From: Symbiodinium natans
Taxonomy: Eukaryota; Sar; Dinophyceae; Suessiales; Symbiodiniaceae
Direction of reading: 5' to 3'
DNA: 54,661 nt
Assembly: GCA_905221605.1 (NCBI GenBank)
Contig: CAJNDS010000270.1
Location: 127,501 to 182,161, forward strand
Within the stretch, counting starts at the first letter, position 1; each line of letters opens with the position of its first letter. The translations under genes were made by a program, and so were the position numbers. The notes beneath the pieces are model-generated. The model searched no databases. It was not told where the DNA came from and saw only the letters and a program-made list of their open reading frames with translations. Shown piece after piece: positions 1 to 12,479 of this stretch.

Positions 1-906
1 ACCATGGTCTCCCTGGCATTTGATCTCAAGAAGTTAGGACATGTCAGGACAGCTTTGAGCGGCTGAGGCTAGATCGATACAGCATTTGTCCAGCCAAATG
101 TTGGGGGAGCGCTGCCTGCCAGAGAGAACTCCACTCACTTCGGCTCCAAGGCAACAACGCTGATTGGTGCCTGCTCTCCTCGAAATGGGTCTTCCACCAA
201 TTGAGAGCATCCTCAAGGAATCAGGCACTGTACAGACTGGAAGGGGAGATCAAACAGACTCCTGCAAAGTGCACGAATTTTCTAGAACCACCCAGTTCCG
301 ACTGCAGCACATGCAGAAGAAATGTGAGTCAGAGTACCCACTTTGCGGGAGCGTCATCATGCCAAGAATGGGAGACGAAGGCATCACCTTGCACGTCGGA
401 CGTGGTGATGAGGAGATGCACTGATTCAGGCAGCACCACAATCTTTACAAGAGGGGCATCTGCCACACAGATCTGCAATGGGGTAGGCCAGTGCTCCGAC
501 CCCTTCAGGCTGCGAAGAACTACTCATGTCCACACGTTCCAAGTCACAAGTTCCCAGCTTGAAGCTGCGAGAGAGCTTGAAGACTTCTGGACCTGCAAAG
601 CCGTTGCAATCAATGCAACTTGCTGTATCAGAGCTTTCGTCACAAAGGTCTGGGCAACAGCATCGTCGGGCACAATCTTGCAGACTGAAGCCGCCGGCTC
701 CGCAGGTCCGAAAAGAGCGATACTTACATGGACTTGAGAAGGGACTACGACAGCTGACCTCATCGAGGGAACCTGCTTTCTTTTGATATGAGGCAAGGAC
801 TTCTGCCTACTGGATGTCCGCTATTGCTAGCAAGAACTTTCTGGCTTAGGATGCATCCCAGAGGTCTGGTGTTGGCACTCGGTGAGCCTTCAAAGGGGAG
901 GGGGAA

Positions 907-1020
907 CCCCCAAAAGAGAGGGGGGGCGCGGGTGGGGGGGGCGGGGGCGGCGGAGCGTGGGCCCGGACGGGGCCGTGAAGGGGGAGGGTTAGGGGAGGGG
1001 AGGGGAGGGTTAGGGGGGTG
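907..1020 (+). repeat. G-rich tract with G-quadruplex potential
   Basis: Long runs of G separated by one to four other bases, ending in GGGGAGGGTTAGGGG-type units that resemble telomeric DNA. Runs of four or more G occur many times in about 110 bases, so the plus strand could fold into G-quadruplexes. No coding signal is seen. Confidence 0.6.
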
Positions 1021-1044
1021 AGGCAGTAATGTTAACCTCACATC

Positions 1045-1210
1045 TATAAATGGGGTGGCAACTGTAATATTCGCCGGGCCAGAGGGGCTCAGCCGAAGAC
1101 TACTTTCCATTACGGGAGGTTTTCGGGCCGATGTGTGTAAACAAGTCTATATAGGGGGGTCCGGTGAAAATAATAATGGGGTGACAACAGTAATATTTGG
1201 CCGGCCAGGA
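1045..1210 (+). repeat. Two diverged copies of a ~35-bp repeat
   Basis: GGGGTGGCAACTGTAATATT near 1053 and GGGGTGACAACAGTAATATT near 1179 are clearly related, and both are followed by a GCCGGGCC/GGCCGGCC-like stretch. Related short forms (CAGTAATGTT) occur near 1,024 and 11,450. This is a dispersed host repeat of unknown origin. Confidence 0.5.
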
Positions 1211-4200
1211 ATCAGAAATTTTACTTGCAGAGAAGACTTTTCGAGCTCCGCAGAACCCTTCGAGACCAAGCACAGCAGACCCTGACAGCTAACCCCCCCA
1301 AGACCCCCAGAATCCGCATTATTGGCACCCACTCGTTTTTGTCTACCCCTCCAGACCCCGGGGACCAAAACAAGTTTTGGGGGGGGGGGGGGGGGGTTTT
1401 ATGGGTTTTATTAAAGCGACGTTAACATTAAGCGCCGGACCAGGTAAACAAGAACAATGAACGCTAGCGTGATAACGAACCATCTGACTCCAAGTCTGCT
1501 TGTGACACTGCGGACCCCAACTCTCCGGATCTACAGCGCTCGGTCTCCGACTTGGCGTGTTGCTTGCCAGCTCTTCTTGCTTAAGCCTGCGATGCAGAAG
1601 TGAGTCAATGCTCGGGATACTGACGTTCGTCACAGCTCGAACAGCTACGTCTTGATCTGTGCTGACTTCTCAAGAAGTGTCAGAGAAGTTCTGTCGACAG
1701 TCAATGCACCTAGAGAAGTCGACGCAGCGAAACCGCTTCTTGGCTTGGGCCATGACCTTCAGAGTCTCCAGAGCATGACTATTACATGTAGGATAATCTG
1801 ATAGTCTGATTCAGAGGGAGTGCAAAGTTCACACGCACCAACACACACGCACAGGTTCGCAAGCACCCCCTACCTCGGGGATGGAGCAATCGCCTACCAG
1901 ACCGGCAATGCCGGCTGCCGCAGCGCGGTTCTCTCGGTAATGGAAGAAGTTTGCAACAGAGCCCTGGCGAAGCACGTTTTTGAATGACAGTCATGCACTT
2001 GCAGAAGTGTCACAGCACGGTACCCCACGTTGTGCACTTGGCCACGAAGCCCCGAACAGGCTCTGCGCTTCCGCAGTGAATCACGTTGGTGTCTCAGATG
2101 CCTTTCTGTGGAGTGAAGATCCCTGTTGCTAACGCTTGCTGATGCTTCGAGCAAATCCCCGAGCACATTGGCCGGAGCGGTAAATTGACCAGTTGGGCAG
2201 TCGATGACCTTTCCCCTGTACCTTGATTCCTCCCCGTTGCTCAGTCCACTGAGGTGTCGCTTCATGTGAGCTTCGCAGGCCGCTCGAATGCTGTTGCGGA
2301 GAGGATCCCCGGGGAGGAAACAGTATTCGTTCTTCAATCGGGCCGACACATGCTAACGGCTCAAGGAGATCTCCAGATGTTAAGGATGTTGATCAGCACT
2401 TGTAATTGCACTCCGGTGATTCTTATAAGTGGGCTGTGGCCTGCTGTGGAAGATCACATCTTTCGAGCCTGCTTCAAGCTTCTTAGGTCCCTGCTGCGCG
2501 TGAGTGCCTTTCTCCACGAGCCGAGCATGCTCCTTCGCCGTCGCACGCCCTTATGAGGTCGGGTTCCTTCTGGAATGCTTCGCTGAGCGGCTTGACAGAA
2601 GTTATCAACCGATTGCGCAGCGTCCTGAACTGCATGGCATCTCGTTTGCATGTTCGTACGGAAAGAAATCACCTTGGGCACCATTGCACATGACGGACGT
2701 CTTCAGTGGGAGGCCAACACATGGGCCAAGCAAGCTGAGAATGGCGTTCTGGAGAAGTTACAGTACAATAGTTTGACGGTGGAAAGCTGTGCCTGGCTCA
2801 TTTCTCGAAACCAGTCAACATGCATCTTCACCAGTGAACACTTGCATGACCATGTATCAGTACTTTACGGCGGCCATCATTCGGCTGTGGCTTTGTTGGC
2901 CTGGTGTGCTATGTGTGCTATCATGGGCAACCCTCCCCATGTCGAACCCTGGGTAGGGCCGCATGTAGCCCTCGCAACAGATGCACCGCAACATCTGCAA
3001 CCTTGATCTGCTTGCTCACTAATTTCGGACTAACATCGAAGCACCATATGTTGCCCAGCCTGGATGATGCTGCGAAGTTGCTTGGTGCGCGCTATGGCCA
3101 GTGACGGAAGCATTCCAACAAAGCGCATGCTGATCGGGTCAAGCTGCTGGATGAGCACACCCACCTTTGAAGAGAGACGTTCACAGGCACCAGAGACCCC
3201 ATTAATGAGTTCTGCTCCGAAGCTTCATTTAACCCAAGGTGCTGCGATGCATTTAATGAGAACAGCCACGATTTCCTTGACAAATCAGCATCCAGCTGAA
3301 CGTCCGACAGCAGTCCAATTTGTTCATGCCACAGCAACACTGAACGTTCTTGGCGTCAAAGTTCGACCATACTGATATAACCAGCCAAGACTCCATTACG
3401 AGAAACAGCGAAATGATGAACCACATCATCCTCAACAAGCTGATTTGCGGGAGAATACGGAAACGAGCACAAGCTGAGTACCAAAGAAAGCTTAAGCCAT
3501 CCCCGTACAGTGCATCCCAAAGTGTCAACTTGTGCCACGAGGCCTCGGCCTAGATCAATAGCAGACCCATGCAGATCCGCTCCCAACAGGTCTGCGACGT
3601 GTCCCTGCTAAACTTGCCCAGCATGGCGCCTCTGCATGCGTGCTACATCATGGAGGAGACCTGCAAGGAAGTTTGCCAGGACCACAAATGAAAGCGCTGC
3701 CATCCGCCTGAGCTGAAGCACGTTTCTGAGTTTATTGCTGCTAGCTTTTGCTGTGTGGAGACATGACTGCGACATGACCAGGCACTCTGAGTGCATCTGC
3801 AGCACACGCACACCTGTACAAGGCTCATGTCGCAGCCGACTACTGGCATGTGGAATCCGTACCTTTGCATCACGGAGATGTCATGTTCACAGCCATGCCA
3901 TACGCTTGGACTCAAGATGAAGTGAACTCAAAACGTTGGCTTCGAATCTCCATGGGCTTCCAAACACCAAGCGGCATCTTGCACTCCCCACTGCGACGTT
4001 TCTCGTCGGCTTGCCACAGGGTCGGCCCCACCAGGAAGACAGCCTCTCAACCCGAGTACCCCACGCATCATTCTTACCTTGTAGGCTTCCAAAGCCTCAT
4101 GACTCGAGATGTCTGGAGAAGTGCTGGATTGCACAGGAGCTGTGTCGACTGAACGTGATGCATTCTAAACGATACCTCAACATAGGATCTGGTTGAACCA

Positions 4201-5950
4201 AGGCTCAGCCAGCATTGCAACCAAACCTATCTGCATCAGAGCCTTGCCACATCCACACAGCATTGCAATCTGACAATCATCGCGGACTGACATGGACAGA
4301 GCTTGGAACCTCCAGCGATAGACATATTCCCCTACTCTAGGTCTAGTTTCTGTCGCCTGAAACTGTCTGGAGCACGTCGCGTGGCATCACGGTCTGTCAT
4401 GCAACCAGGCTGCTAGACGCGTGAGTGAGATATCATCTGCAAGGGGAGCAAGGCAGACAAAGCCGATCTGAAAGAGATACAGGAGAACACCAAAGACTGC
4501 CTGGCCCAAACAACACAGGATTCAAGCCATGAACAGCTGAGATCTGTGAACTACCTACTACTCCGCCGGCGACATTGCACAACTTGGAATCGGTAAGGCG
4601 TTTGCAGAAGCTGACAGCGGCATTCTTGCCTGGTCGAAATACTTCGCCGCGGACAACTCTTTCGCTTCCTCGAGGATCTCTTGGCGGCTGAATTCAAAGA
4701 TCACACACGCCTCAGTAAGCTCGAGAATAGGCACATGCCAGCAGATCTTCACCCGTTTCACCTAGACAGCGCAGAGCACTACCTAGCCAAAAGCTCACAG
4801 CGGCCCGACGAGGCACGGAACATATCAGTCCCAGCAAGAGGAGAGAACCCGAAACTCGGCAGCGTGTCTTGCCCAGGACACGCCGACCTCACGTCCGCAG
4901 CTGCAGCTCACCGCACACAGTACATTCGTGTACATGTGACAGACTCTCTGGGTTTGGAAGTGGCGTTCACATACCAGTACATGTCCTTCTGACTGTCCAG
5001 ACCCCACATTGCTTGCAACTTCATCGCCACGCAGGTCTGCACACGACATCGCTTTTGCTATGCTCGTGCGACAATGACACAGCAAATGTCTGCTTGCCGT
5101 CCACAAGCTACGATTTGCATGACTTCATCAGGGATATTGCAGGGGACAGGGTGGATGAGGCACAAGAAGCGGCGGAAACAGCTCGTGGGACTGAGAATTT
5201 GAATAGGCGAGGTTGTAGGCTGAGTATATCAGAAGACTTGAAGCACAGGTCACGGGAGGGGGGATCTGCCAGACGGGTGGCATCCACTTTGCTTTCACAT
5301 GAACATGCACAATCTGAGTGACGAACATAAGAGAGAGCGTAAACGAAGTGTCAAGAGAGCGCTAGACTTCGCTGTTCTTGTGACATCTTTTCTCATGTCA
5401 GAACGCAGCATAGCACAGCTGTCTAGGCAAAGGGAGCTTCTTTCGTTGTCGCATTTGAGGCCCACACCGTTTGTCAGATTGTGTCTCATGAGCGCTAGCT
5501 TCGTTGCACTTCGCGTCAGCATGGTCCTTGTCGCACCGACGGCGACCTCCTCCTTGCCATGCACTGCAACTGGGCTAGAGTCAGGCATTGTCAGGTGGCG
5601 CAAGAGTTTCCTCGCGACACAGCAAGAACAGTCAGACGAGGCACCGAGCTGCTGGCATCCGACGAGGCCTCACTATCCGTCATTTCAGATGTTGACGCAT
5701 CATCCAAAGGTTGACTTCCTTCGTCAGACGAAGAGGCTGGCCTTGGCGACATGCTCATAGACTTATAGACATTCATTGCTATCGCTTGTTTGTCGTTGCT
5801 GCAAGACGAGAAAGGCTCCGAGGCCCGGAATCTGAACTCTCAGGGTGTGGCCCCGGCTTGTTGCCCACCTGGGAGAAGGCCATCGGGCCACCAGATGCCA
5901 GGATGCCAAGCATGTGCAAAGGCATCGCGGGCCGAACCCTCCCTAAATGC

Positions 5951-6067
5951 GAGTGGGTTTAGGTTAAGGTTTAGGGTTTGGAGTTTAGGGTTCAGGGTGT
6001 GGTGTTTAGGGTTCAGGGTGTGGTTTAGGGATTGGGGTTTAAGGTTTAGGGCCTAGGGTTTAGGGTT
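5951..6067 (+). repeat. Degenerate TTTAGGG telomere-like repeat array
   Basis: Repeated GTTTAGGG, GGTTCAGGG and GGTTTAAGG units over about 115 bases, ending in GTTTAGGGTTG and a T run. TTTAGGG is the plant- and dinoflagellate-type telomere unit. The array is interstitial and degenerate, so it is a relic or a dispersed repeat and not a chromosome end. Related units recur inside the viral element near 32,700, 33,300 and 35,000. Confidence 0.7.
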
Positions 6068-6070
6068 GTT

Positions 6071-7030
6071 TTTTTACAAGCCCCATGACCTCTTTTAGAT
6101 GTTTTAGGGACATGCAGAAGCATGCCGCGATGGCGAACCTCTGTCAATGCACCCAGTCTTGGGTTTTGTGCCGCCGTGCGATGTACCGCAATTGAGCCGC
6201 CTTTTGAGCCGGATTTTCGTCAAAGCATGAAACATCATGAAACCTCTACCTAAACTGAGACACTTGCCGTGTTGAGAAGCAAAGTTGGGAGCACTTGACA
6301 GCATCAGGTGGCAGCTCGCACCACGGGGCGGTACGAGGCAGGAAGTGACTCCTGCTCAAGATGCCCAACTTTATGCGGGCGTGTGGCACCCGAATCGCAC
6401 AGGCTTTCTAAGCTGCCACTCGAGGAGCCTGAGAACTGCAAACGATGACAAACCTGCTCCATCCGACTCCTGTATCCTCATCGGGAACATTTCCACGGGC
6501 TGCGCATGTCTGACAGCAGCCACAGGCGAAGGCGCCTGACACATCACGAGCGCAATGCACACACACACACACACAAGCAAAAGCACAAGCAAAGCGCAAG
6601 TGGCACTTTGTGCGGCGCGCGCAGAGCAGTCAACTCTTTGCACTGCGCTCACAACCAAGGGCCAGGCAGCTGACACCACAGGCACCGTGGCCTTGTGGCT
6701 TTCTTTGTGTCATATGTCCATGCTTTTCTGATTTCTACAGCTTTTGAAGCTCAGGATTTCTCACGAGTATCACATCTCCTGCGTAGTGCTCAGACCCACA
6801 CCAGTGGCGCAACCCACGCTGGCGGTGGGACCGTGGCAAGTGGCAGATCCTGGTGCTTGATTATCTTTGCATACATGGCAAGGCCACAGTCCAATCTAGT
6901 CATCTCTAAACAAAAATATTGGCTTCCTTTTGTGTTGAGCCGCATGCCTCCACGCGCATCCGCTGCACTGACGGTGCCGCACTGCGGTTGCACGGTGCTG
7001 GACGCCTATGCAGTCAAAGAGTGAATGCGA
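6071..7030. other. Host DNA, no recognisable gene
   Basis: No protein family or RNA gene is recognised. A short CA microsatellite lies near 6557-6575. Open frames are short and overlap on both strands. Confidence 0.45.
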
Positions 7031-7035
7031 TGTTG

Positions 7036-7155
7036 TGTGAATGTGCGTGTGTGTGAATGTGCGTGTGTGCGTGTGTGCGTGTGTGCGTGTGTGCGTGTGT
7101 GCGTGTGTGCGTGTGTGCGTGTGTGCGTGTGTGCGTGTGTGCGTGTGTGCGTGTG

Positions 7156-7187
<32 letters not shown>

Positions 7188-7230
7188 TGTCTGTGTCTGT
7201 GTCTGTGTCTGTGTGTGTGCGCCCCTCGAG
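7036..7230 (+). repeat. GTGTGTGC / GTGC / GTGTCT microsatellite
   Basis: About 190 bases of an 8-base GTGTGTGC unit, passing into GTGC repeats and then TGTGTC repeats. Alternating purine-pyrimidine sequence of this kind can adopt Z-DNA. The Val/Cys/Arg-rich and His/Thr/Arg-rich frames in it are artefacts of the repeat. Confidence 0.9.
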
Positions 7231-7349
7231 AATACCACGACAATCTAGAGTCTTCGTTAAGCAGTGCTTTCCACAGAGTCCACTGCCTCCTGCTTCAAAA
7301 CTGAGTATTTACTTTTGGAACCGCAGCGATGTCTCTGGTACACAAAGAG

Positions 7350-7407
7350 ACACGCACGCGCACGCACGCACGCACTCACGCACGCACGCACACACACACA
7401 CACACAC
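7350..7407 (+). repeat. CACG/CACA microsatellite
   Basis: ACGCACGCACGC units followed by a pure CA run. It is close to the complement of the array 150 bases upstream, so the two could pair as a large imperfect inverted repeat. Confidence 0.85.
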
Positions 7408-7848
7408 TGGGACGACCCTCGAGAGGTTAGTAGGTGTTCACACATGCCAATCATGTTCCCCATGTCGCGGTGGAGCCCTATGTGAGGGTTCAGAATCACT
7501 GCGAGGGAAGTCCAGTTTCCGTCTGGGAAGCGATCTTGCGATGATTGACTGCGACACATGCTTCTTTCATGGCGGATGCTTTCGACATGCAAGGGGCGTT
7601 GCCACCAAAAGCATACAGTCCTAGGGTGCAGTCAATGTCAATGCTGCGGAGCTGTATTTCTGCGAGCTCGGCAAATTGCAATCAGCGAGTGAAACTGCAG
7701 GTACGTCTGGCTGATCAGGCCAGATTTCAGCACGAACACTTGACTCTCTTCGTTGGGTCACCAGTCAAGGTCGTGGGTGACCCCCCTGCTTTTGCACCAG
7801 AGACTCCTGATGAAGTTGCCTCTTCAGAACTCTTTGTCAACAGAGCGT

Positions 7849-8007
7849 ACACACACACACTCACAAGCAAGCAAACAAACAAAAAAACAAACAAACGAGC
7901 AAGCAAGTAAGCAAGCAAGCACGCCACAGACAGAAGGACAGCAAACAAACAAACAAACAAACAAACAAACAAACAAACAAACAAACAAACAAACAAACAA
8001 ACAAACA
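7849..8007 (+). repeat. AAAC/AAGC tetranucleotide microsatellite
   Basis: CA repeats, then AAGC and AAAC units, then an almost perfect AAAC array from about 7943 to 8007. Frames across it give Lys/Gln/Thr/Asn or Leu/Phe/Val/Cys low-complexity peptides that are not genes. Confidence 0.9.
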
Positions 8008-8637
8008 CGTCGTGCCGCTACTGTGCAGGCGTTGCTCTATGTCTGGCCAACATGCTGATATGACATGGCATCAAATCAAAACTAGCTTCCCAAGCCACAG
8101 ACCAATCTTCCATCAGAGCAGCTGCCTGCGCAGGCCAGAACAACTCATTCTCAATATTTACTTGCACGCTCGAAGGCACGTGGCGCATGAAAGTCTCTTC
8201 AGACAACATCAAGCCCCCACAGTATCAGCGCAGCCTCTGCGGTGTAGAAGGCCGGTGTGGCTGCAACTCCTGCGCAAGGACACAGAAACAAGAAACTCAA
8301 AGAGGACGAAATCCTCGAAGACGCAGTCACCATCACAGTGACAAGGGGCAAGGGACGGCAAGAGAGGCATGAAGGCAAGGTGAAACAAGGTGAAACAAGG
8401 CTCCTGCAGGCACTGTGGCCACCGGGGCTGGGCCTCAGACTTTCACACTCTGAATCAGAGACTCTGCCCCCTTCCAGCGGCCCATGATGGCCCTTAAGAA
8501 GAGCCCTTCCATCCTTTGATTCCCGTTTGAGAGTCCCTTAGTGAGTCGAAGAGGCTTGTGACTCGCGGGGTGGGCGGGGACGTCGCCGAAGCCGCAGGAG
8601 CCGCAGGAGCCTCAGAAGTTCAAGAGGTCAAGAGGTC

Positions 8638-8714
8638 AATTTAAATAGATTGTTTCATTTAACAATATTTAAATAAAAATATTATTAATAAAATATATTT
8701 TGATAATATTGAGT
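8638..8714. other. AT-only island in GC-rich host DNA
   Basis: About 75 bases with almost no G or C, containing AATATTTAAATAAAAATATT and ATTATTAATA stretches, abruptly bordered by normal host composition. It could be a relic of an AT-rich mobile element, a matrix-attachment-like site, or an unwinding element. No gene is present. Confidence 0.5.
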
Positions 8715-9189
8715 GTTGGCATCAGAGTTGTAGTTTTTGCTTCAAGGCATGCGGAATCATGCGGATGCGTATAATCAGACTTATTCAGATACTCGTTAAC
8801 GGTGACTCTCATGTGCCAACCGCATAGCGTTTTTGCTGCTGTCGGACCACCCGTGGAAATTAGAGTCATTAGAGTTGCTGAAGCAAATCATCTGGGCGCA
8901 CTCTGCACGCAGCGAGGCTGACACTTGCGGGATAAACGGTCTCATCTGCACCACAGGTGTTGCCTGGGCTGGAAAGCAGAACCCAAACCAGCCGAACTTG
9001 CGACGTGCAACTCAGTGACGTGCAGCTCAGTGCACTGAATCTATTGAATCTCAAGATGAGGGACAGGATTCGAAGGAGTTGAAGGCGGAGGGCTCAAAGC
9101 GCGGAACAGCGAAGCACTGTGAACACCTGCAGAGTTGACTGTCGCTGGTAAAATTCCGTATAACAATCCCCAAGACCTCCACGCCTGCC

Positions 9190-9390
9190 GTGCATCGCAC
9201 GCGGTTTCAACCGGGTCGGCACTACTGTAGACGCTGGACAGTGGGTCACATTGGTCTACTACTGATTAGCTTCGGAGGTCTGCTTGATGGAGAAACAAAT
9301 CCCGGACACTTCATGACCTCAGGTTGTGCCAGAGCGCAGCCCGAGCACTTCCACTGCTCTGAGGTCGTGATCGTTATGGTGGCATACTGA
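9190..9390 (+). pseudogene. Possible retroelement fragment with 2A-like motif
   Basis: The frame encodes a hydrophobic stretch (GLLLISFGGLL) followed by DGETNPGH at 9286-9309. Ribosome-skipping 2A peptides have the consensus D-x-E-x-N-P-G-P after a hydrophobic helix and occur at the N-terminus of some non-LTR retrotransposon ORFs. Here the final proline is His, which would be expected to disable skipping, and the frame ends after 27 more residues. No reverse transcriptase is seen downstream. It is best read as a decayed remnant, or possibly chance resemblance. Confidence 0.3.
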
Positions 9391-11087
9391 CCCGTGTGTA
9401 GAAAAGCATCATGAAATTGAACTACAGAATCAACCAGAACGTGAAGCAGGCGGCTCTGCCCGCCCAGGAGCAAAGATGAAGAACAGCGAAACAGCCTCCT
9501 GCTAGGCACGGAGTGTTCCGTTCTTCTCCGCTTCCAAGGCTCACAGGCCCAGTGCTGCTCCGCTACGCTGTTCGCTCTCTCGCCAGGTCTCGTGCCAAAT
9601 TCGTGTGGCAATAGGGCCGCGGCGCCGGCAAGCTCAAGCTCGGTTTGATCCGGAATTCTCAGCTGTTCCGCACCTTTTGGCCGTACCACCACGAATTCGA
9701 CGTCAAGGGCAACCCCCAGCTCCATTACCTTGGGCCGCCAGCACGGAACTGGCTGCTACAGACGGTAGTGGCCGGTCAGGCGTTTGTCTTTTCATGAGAA
9801 CATTAAACTGTCTGCAGAAGGCACGCGCGAACCTATCCTTTCGGGGTGCATGAGCGGCGGTGCTATGCCGTCCCTGGAGCTGCTGCTGCATCTGCTCCCG
9901 TCACAGCGCCTGCTCCGCGTCCTCGTCTTGTGGTTGCCCTGAGCTTTTTAGCGCCTCTGATATCTCGGAGGCCTGGGAAAGGTCCTCTGGCCTGCTTGCG
10001 GCAGTGGAAAAGCTGGTGTCAAAGCTGTTCTCGAGCTCTTCCGGCGTCTGCTGGTGGGCCCGCAATTTTCTCTCATCCTCTTCACGCGGTCGTGACAATC
10101 TTCACAGCAAAGCCGCGTTAAGGCTCGCTGCTTGGTCCGCCAATGCGCAATAACAGCGAAAGGCGAGCCAGAAAACAGGAGGCTTTCTTCGATCCTTTAA
10201 GAGAAGCAGCAGCAAAAGCCAAGGCAAGGGAAGCTAGGATCACCCCCACTCCACAAGGCCTGAAGAATGCTGTCTCGGAGTGACAAGTCTGGCCTCTTGT
10301 GCCAGATCTCGGGGTCTGTGGCGCCGTGCGCATCAGCCGCGACGGCGTGGCTGCCGCAGCTGGTGGAGCCGCTGGGGGCGACGGGGCAGAGCCTGGCATG
10401 TAACGAATCTAACATCAACTGAACTGGCGTGGGGTGATTTAAGGGTGGTACGGCGGTGGCTTAAGATGGTGCTCCAAGGCGTGCCCTGCCTGGGGGTGAC
10501 GTAGCACGCCGCACTCGAGATGCAGCCTCAAGCCAGGCGCGTGAGAGGGCTAGTTCGGTCAGCGCACAATGCCAGTGCAAACAGGGAGACTCAAACTGCA
10601 CATGATGGAAAGCAGTGGGATCAGTGAGCCCACGCGCAAATAGACAATAAGAATACGCAGACTTGCATGTCCCGGCCGCGCTGCATCCGTTATCCCCAAT
10701 CCAGCTCAGGTATGAAGCACGTCCAGGTGAAGGCGTGCGTGAAAATTGATTGCTGGCCGCATGACCTCTCCTATACAGAACAGAAGTCGTGATTTTGATC
10801 AAGAAACCTCACGGTCCTGCTCTCAGTGTTAGCTGAACAAGCATGTGGTCCGTTTCTCACAAGACACAAACCGGCCGCTGTCATTGTCATCTCTGCTTTT
10901 TGCCATAGGAACGCTCTCTGAGCCAATACCATGAGGATTCCCATGCTGTCCGGTCAAGCCGTAAGCTTCAACAACGCTAGGCCCGCTAGACCGCAGCTGG
11001 ACTTGCTCAGCGCATCTCACTGTTGGGATTTCTTCCTCAGATGCTCTTGAGCTGAGAACAAAAAACTTTGCAGAAAGCAGCCCCGTC

Positions 11088-11232
11088 CCACCCCCCCCCC
11101 CTGCCGGCTCATTCCCTGCACCCACCCCTCCCTACCCTCCCCCGCCTACCCTCCCCCACCCTAGTAGGGTGGGGGAGGGTACCCCCCGCCCCCCCCCACT
11201 TGCCGTGCCAACACCCCCCCCCCCTGCCACCC
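11088..11232 (+). repeat. C-rich tract (G-quadruplex potential on minus strand)
   Basis: Runs of up to ten C with CCCTACCCTCCCCC units, and an inverted repeat around CCACCCTAGTAGGGTGG at about 11,155-11,172. The Pro-rich and Gly-rich frames are products of composition. Confidence 0.6.
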
Positions 11233-11901
11233 CGAAACCCCCTCTTCGTCGCCTCGTTATGCTTTCTCTTTTGTTCGCGTCTTCGCGTCTTCGTGACCGT
11301 AGTATGCACCCCGATTCCACGGTATGGGCTTGCCTTGCCACTGGGTGGACCCCGGCCGAGGCGGGTCACGTAGCGTGAACTTACGGTTGAATTATACGTC
11401 CAGGTCCATGTCGATTAACTTGGTGGATGGGCCGAAAGGGGCAACACAGTAATGTTGAGCGTCTTCGCACGAATCACGTATACAGGATCTTGAAATCCAA
11501 GGCGGCACAAAGGGCTTGAAAGGTCCTTATTCCGCTTCACGGCCCCAATGCACAGCTCGGACAGGCACTGAACGCATTGCAGTCTCATGCTTGTCCTAGC
11601 CGCAACTCAGGCGCTAAAGCTTCAGGAGCTTCGAAGACGCCCGCATAGTGCCTCATACGTGTCTCTACGGCGTGGTATCGCATCGCATGGTGCCCGGTCC
11701 ATCTGAGCAACTTGTCAGGCACTTCATTGTTTTGCTGTAGCATTTTGCTATGATAGCCATTGCTACCGAGGTGCATGTAGCTGCCGTAGATGAGCACCTT
11801 AATGGGTGATCACGCTACGCACCATGCAAGCTGCAGCTTTGCCTATTCGTGACTCGTAGCCACGCTGGGGCTTGGGATGCTGGTGACATCAACTGGCGGG
11901 T

Positions 11902-12399
11902 GACTGAGATCCCCACGTGCTCCAAATCACCAGTTTGCAGCCAGATATTCACTGCCTGCAAATAACGCAGCCGCTTGCTCTTCACAACATTTCGGGTTTC
12001 ACTGCCATGTCTCCAAAGCACAAGCAGTAAATTCAGCAGCCGCTCAAGCAAAGCAAGAATAGCCAATCAAGCACGTCTGCATCCAATCCACCTTGGTGGG
12101 AAAACACCGGTTGCTAGTGGAGAGGATGACCATGCCGCCCGGCTTCAAGACACGGCCAACATCTTTCATCACCTGAAGACGGGGGCATACGGGGGCAAAA
12201 GGCGCGGGGAGGAATCCTGCTAGCAGATTGACTGCCTCGAGCGGTTTGTTCAAGTAGTCGAAAGACACCGTGCAGGTGACAATATCGAAACTCCTGGGCA
12301 ATGGCATCCTTGCACGCAAGCATCTGAGCTGATGAGCCCTCCCCTAAGCACAGCTCGCGTCATCGTAGGGCAGCTTGGGATTGCTGTTAAGGTCCCGGA
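11902..12399 (-). CDS. SAM-dependent methyltransferase, exon series (partial)
   Basis: Exons read on the minus strand of a class I, Methyltransferase_11-like enzyme. In order: VRDLNSNPKLPYDDA (about 12,357-12,399); SFDIVTCTVSFDYL...PLEA (from 12,233 up); VMKDVGRVLKPGGMVI...SNRCFPTK (12,092-12,172); AVNIWLQTGDLEHVGIS (about 11,902-11,955). RVLKPGG is the usual motif after the SAM-binding fold, and SNRCFPTKA is typical of a plant/algal subgroup. The introns at 12,173-12,232 (60 nt, GT-AG) and 11,956-12,091 (136 nt, GT-AG) restore the family alignment exactly. The 60-nt intron is a multiple of three and has no stop, so retention would insert 20 residues. The upstream exons with the SAM-binding glycine motif and the 3' end were not found. 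The substrate is unknown. Confidence 0.7.
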
Positions 12400-12479
12400 C
12401 CTTGATGCATGTCTTCCACGTAGGCAAGACACTCCCACCACCAGAGGCATGAACAAACTCATAGCATGTTCCAGCTATC

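Larger units (their letters stand above)
1..5950. other. Host DNA, no recognisable gene
   Basis: Moderately GC-rich sequence with many short overlapping open frames on both strands and no protein family I can name. It holds a G-rich tract (about 907-1020), an 18-base G run near 1379-1398, and a diverged repeat near 1050 and 1178. The frame around 3,830-3,960 (+) looks coding-like over about 45 residues but matches nothing I know. Most of this is probably intergenic or intronic. Confidence 0.5.
8010..11880. other. Host DNA, mostly without recognisable genes
   Basis: Apart from the AT-rich island, the 2A-like fragment and the C-rich tract listed separately, I see no gene here. Short frames overlap on both strands and none shows a known domain. 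Confidence 0.4.

Noticed and set aside
7025-8010. Possible CRISPR or other spacer-repeat array
   Set aside because: The repeats are simple sequence without unique spacers. No CRISPR structure is present anywhere in the window.
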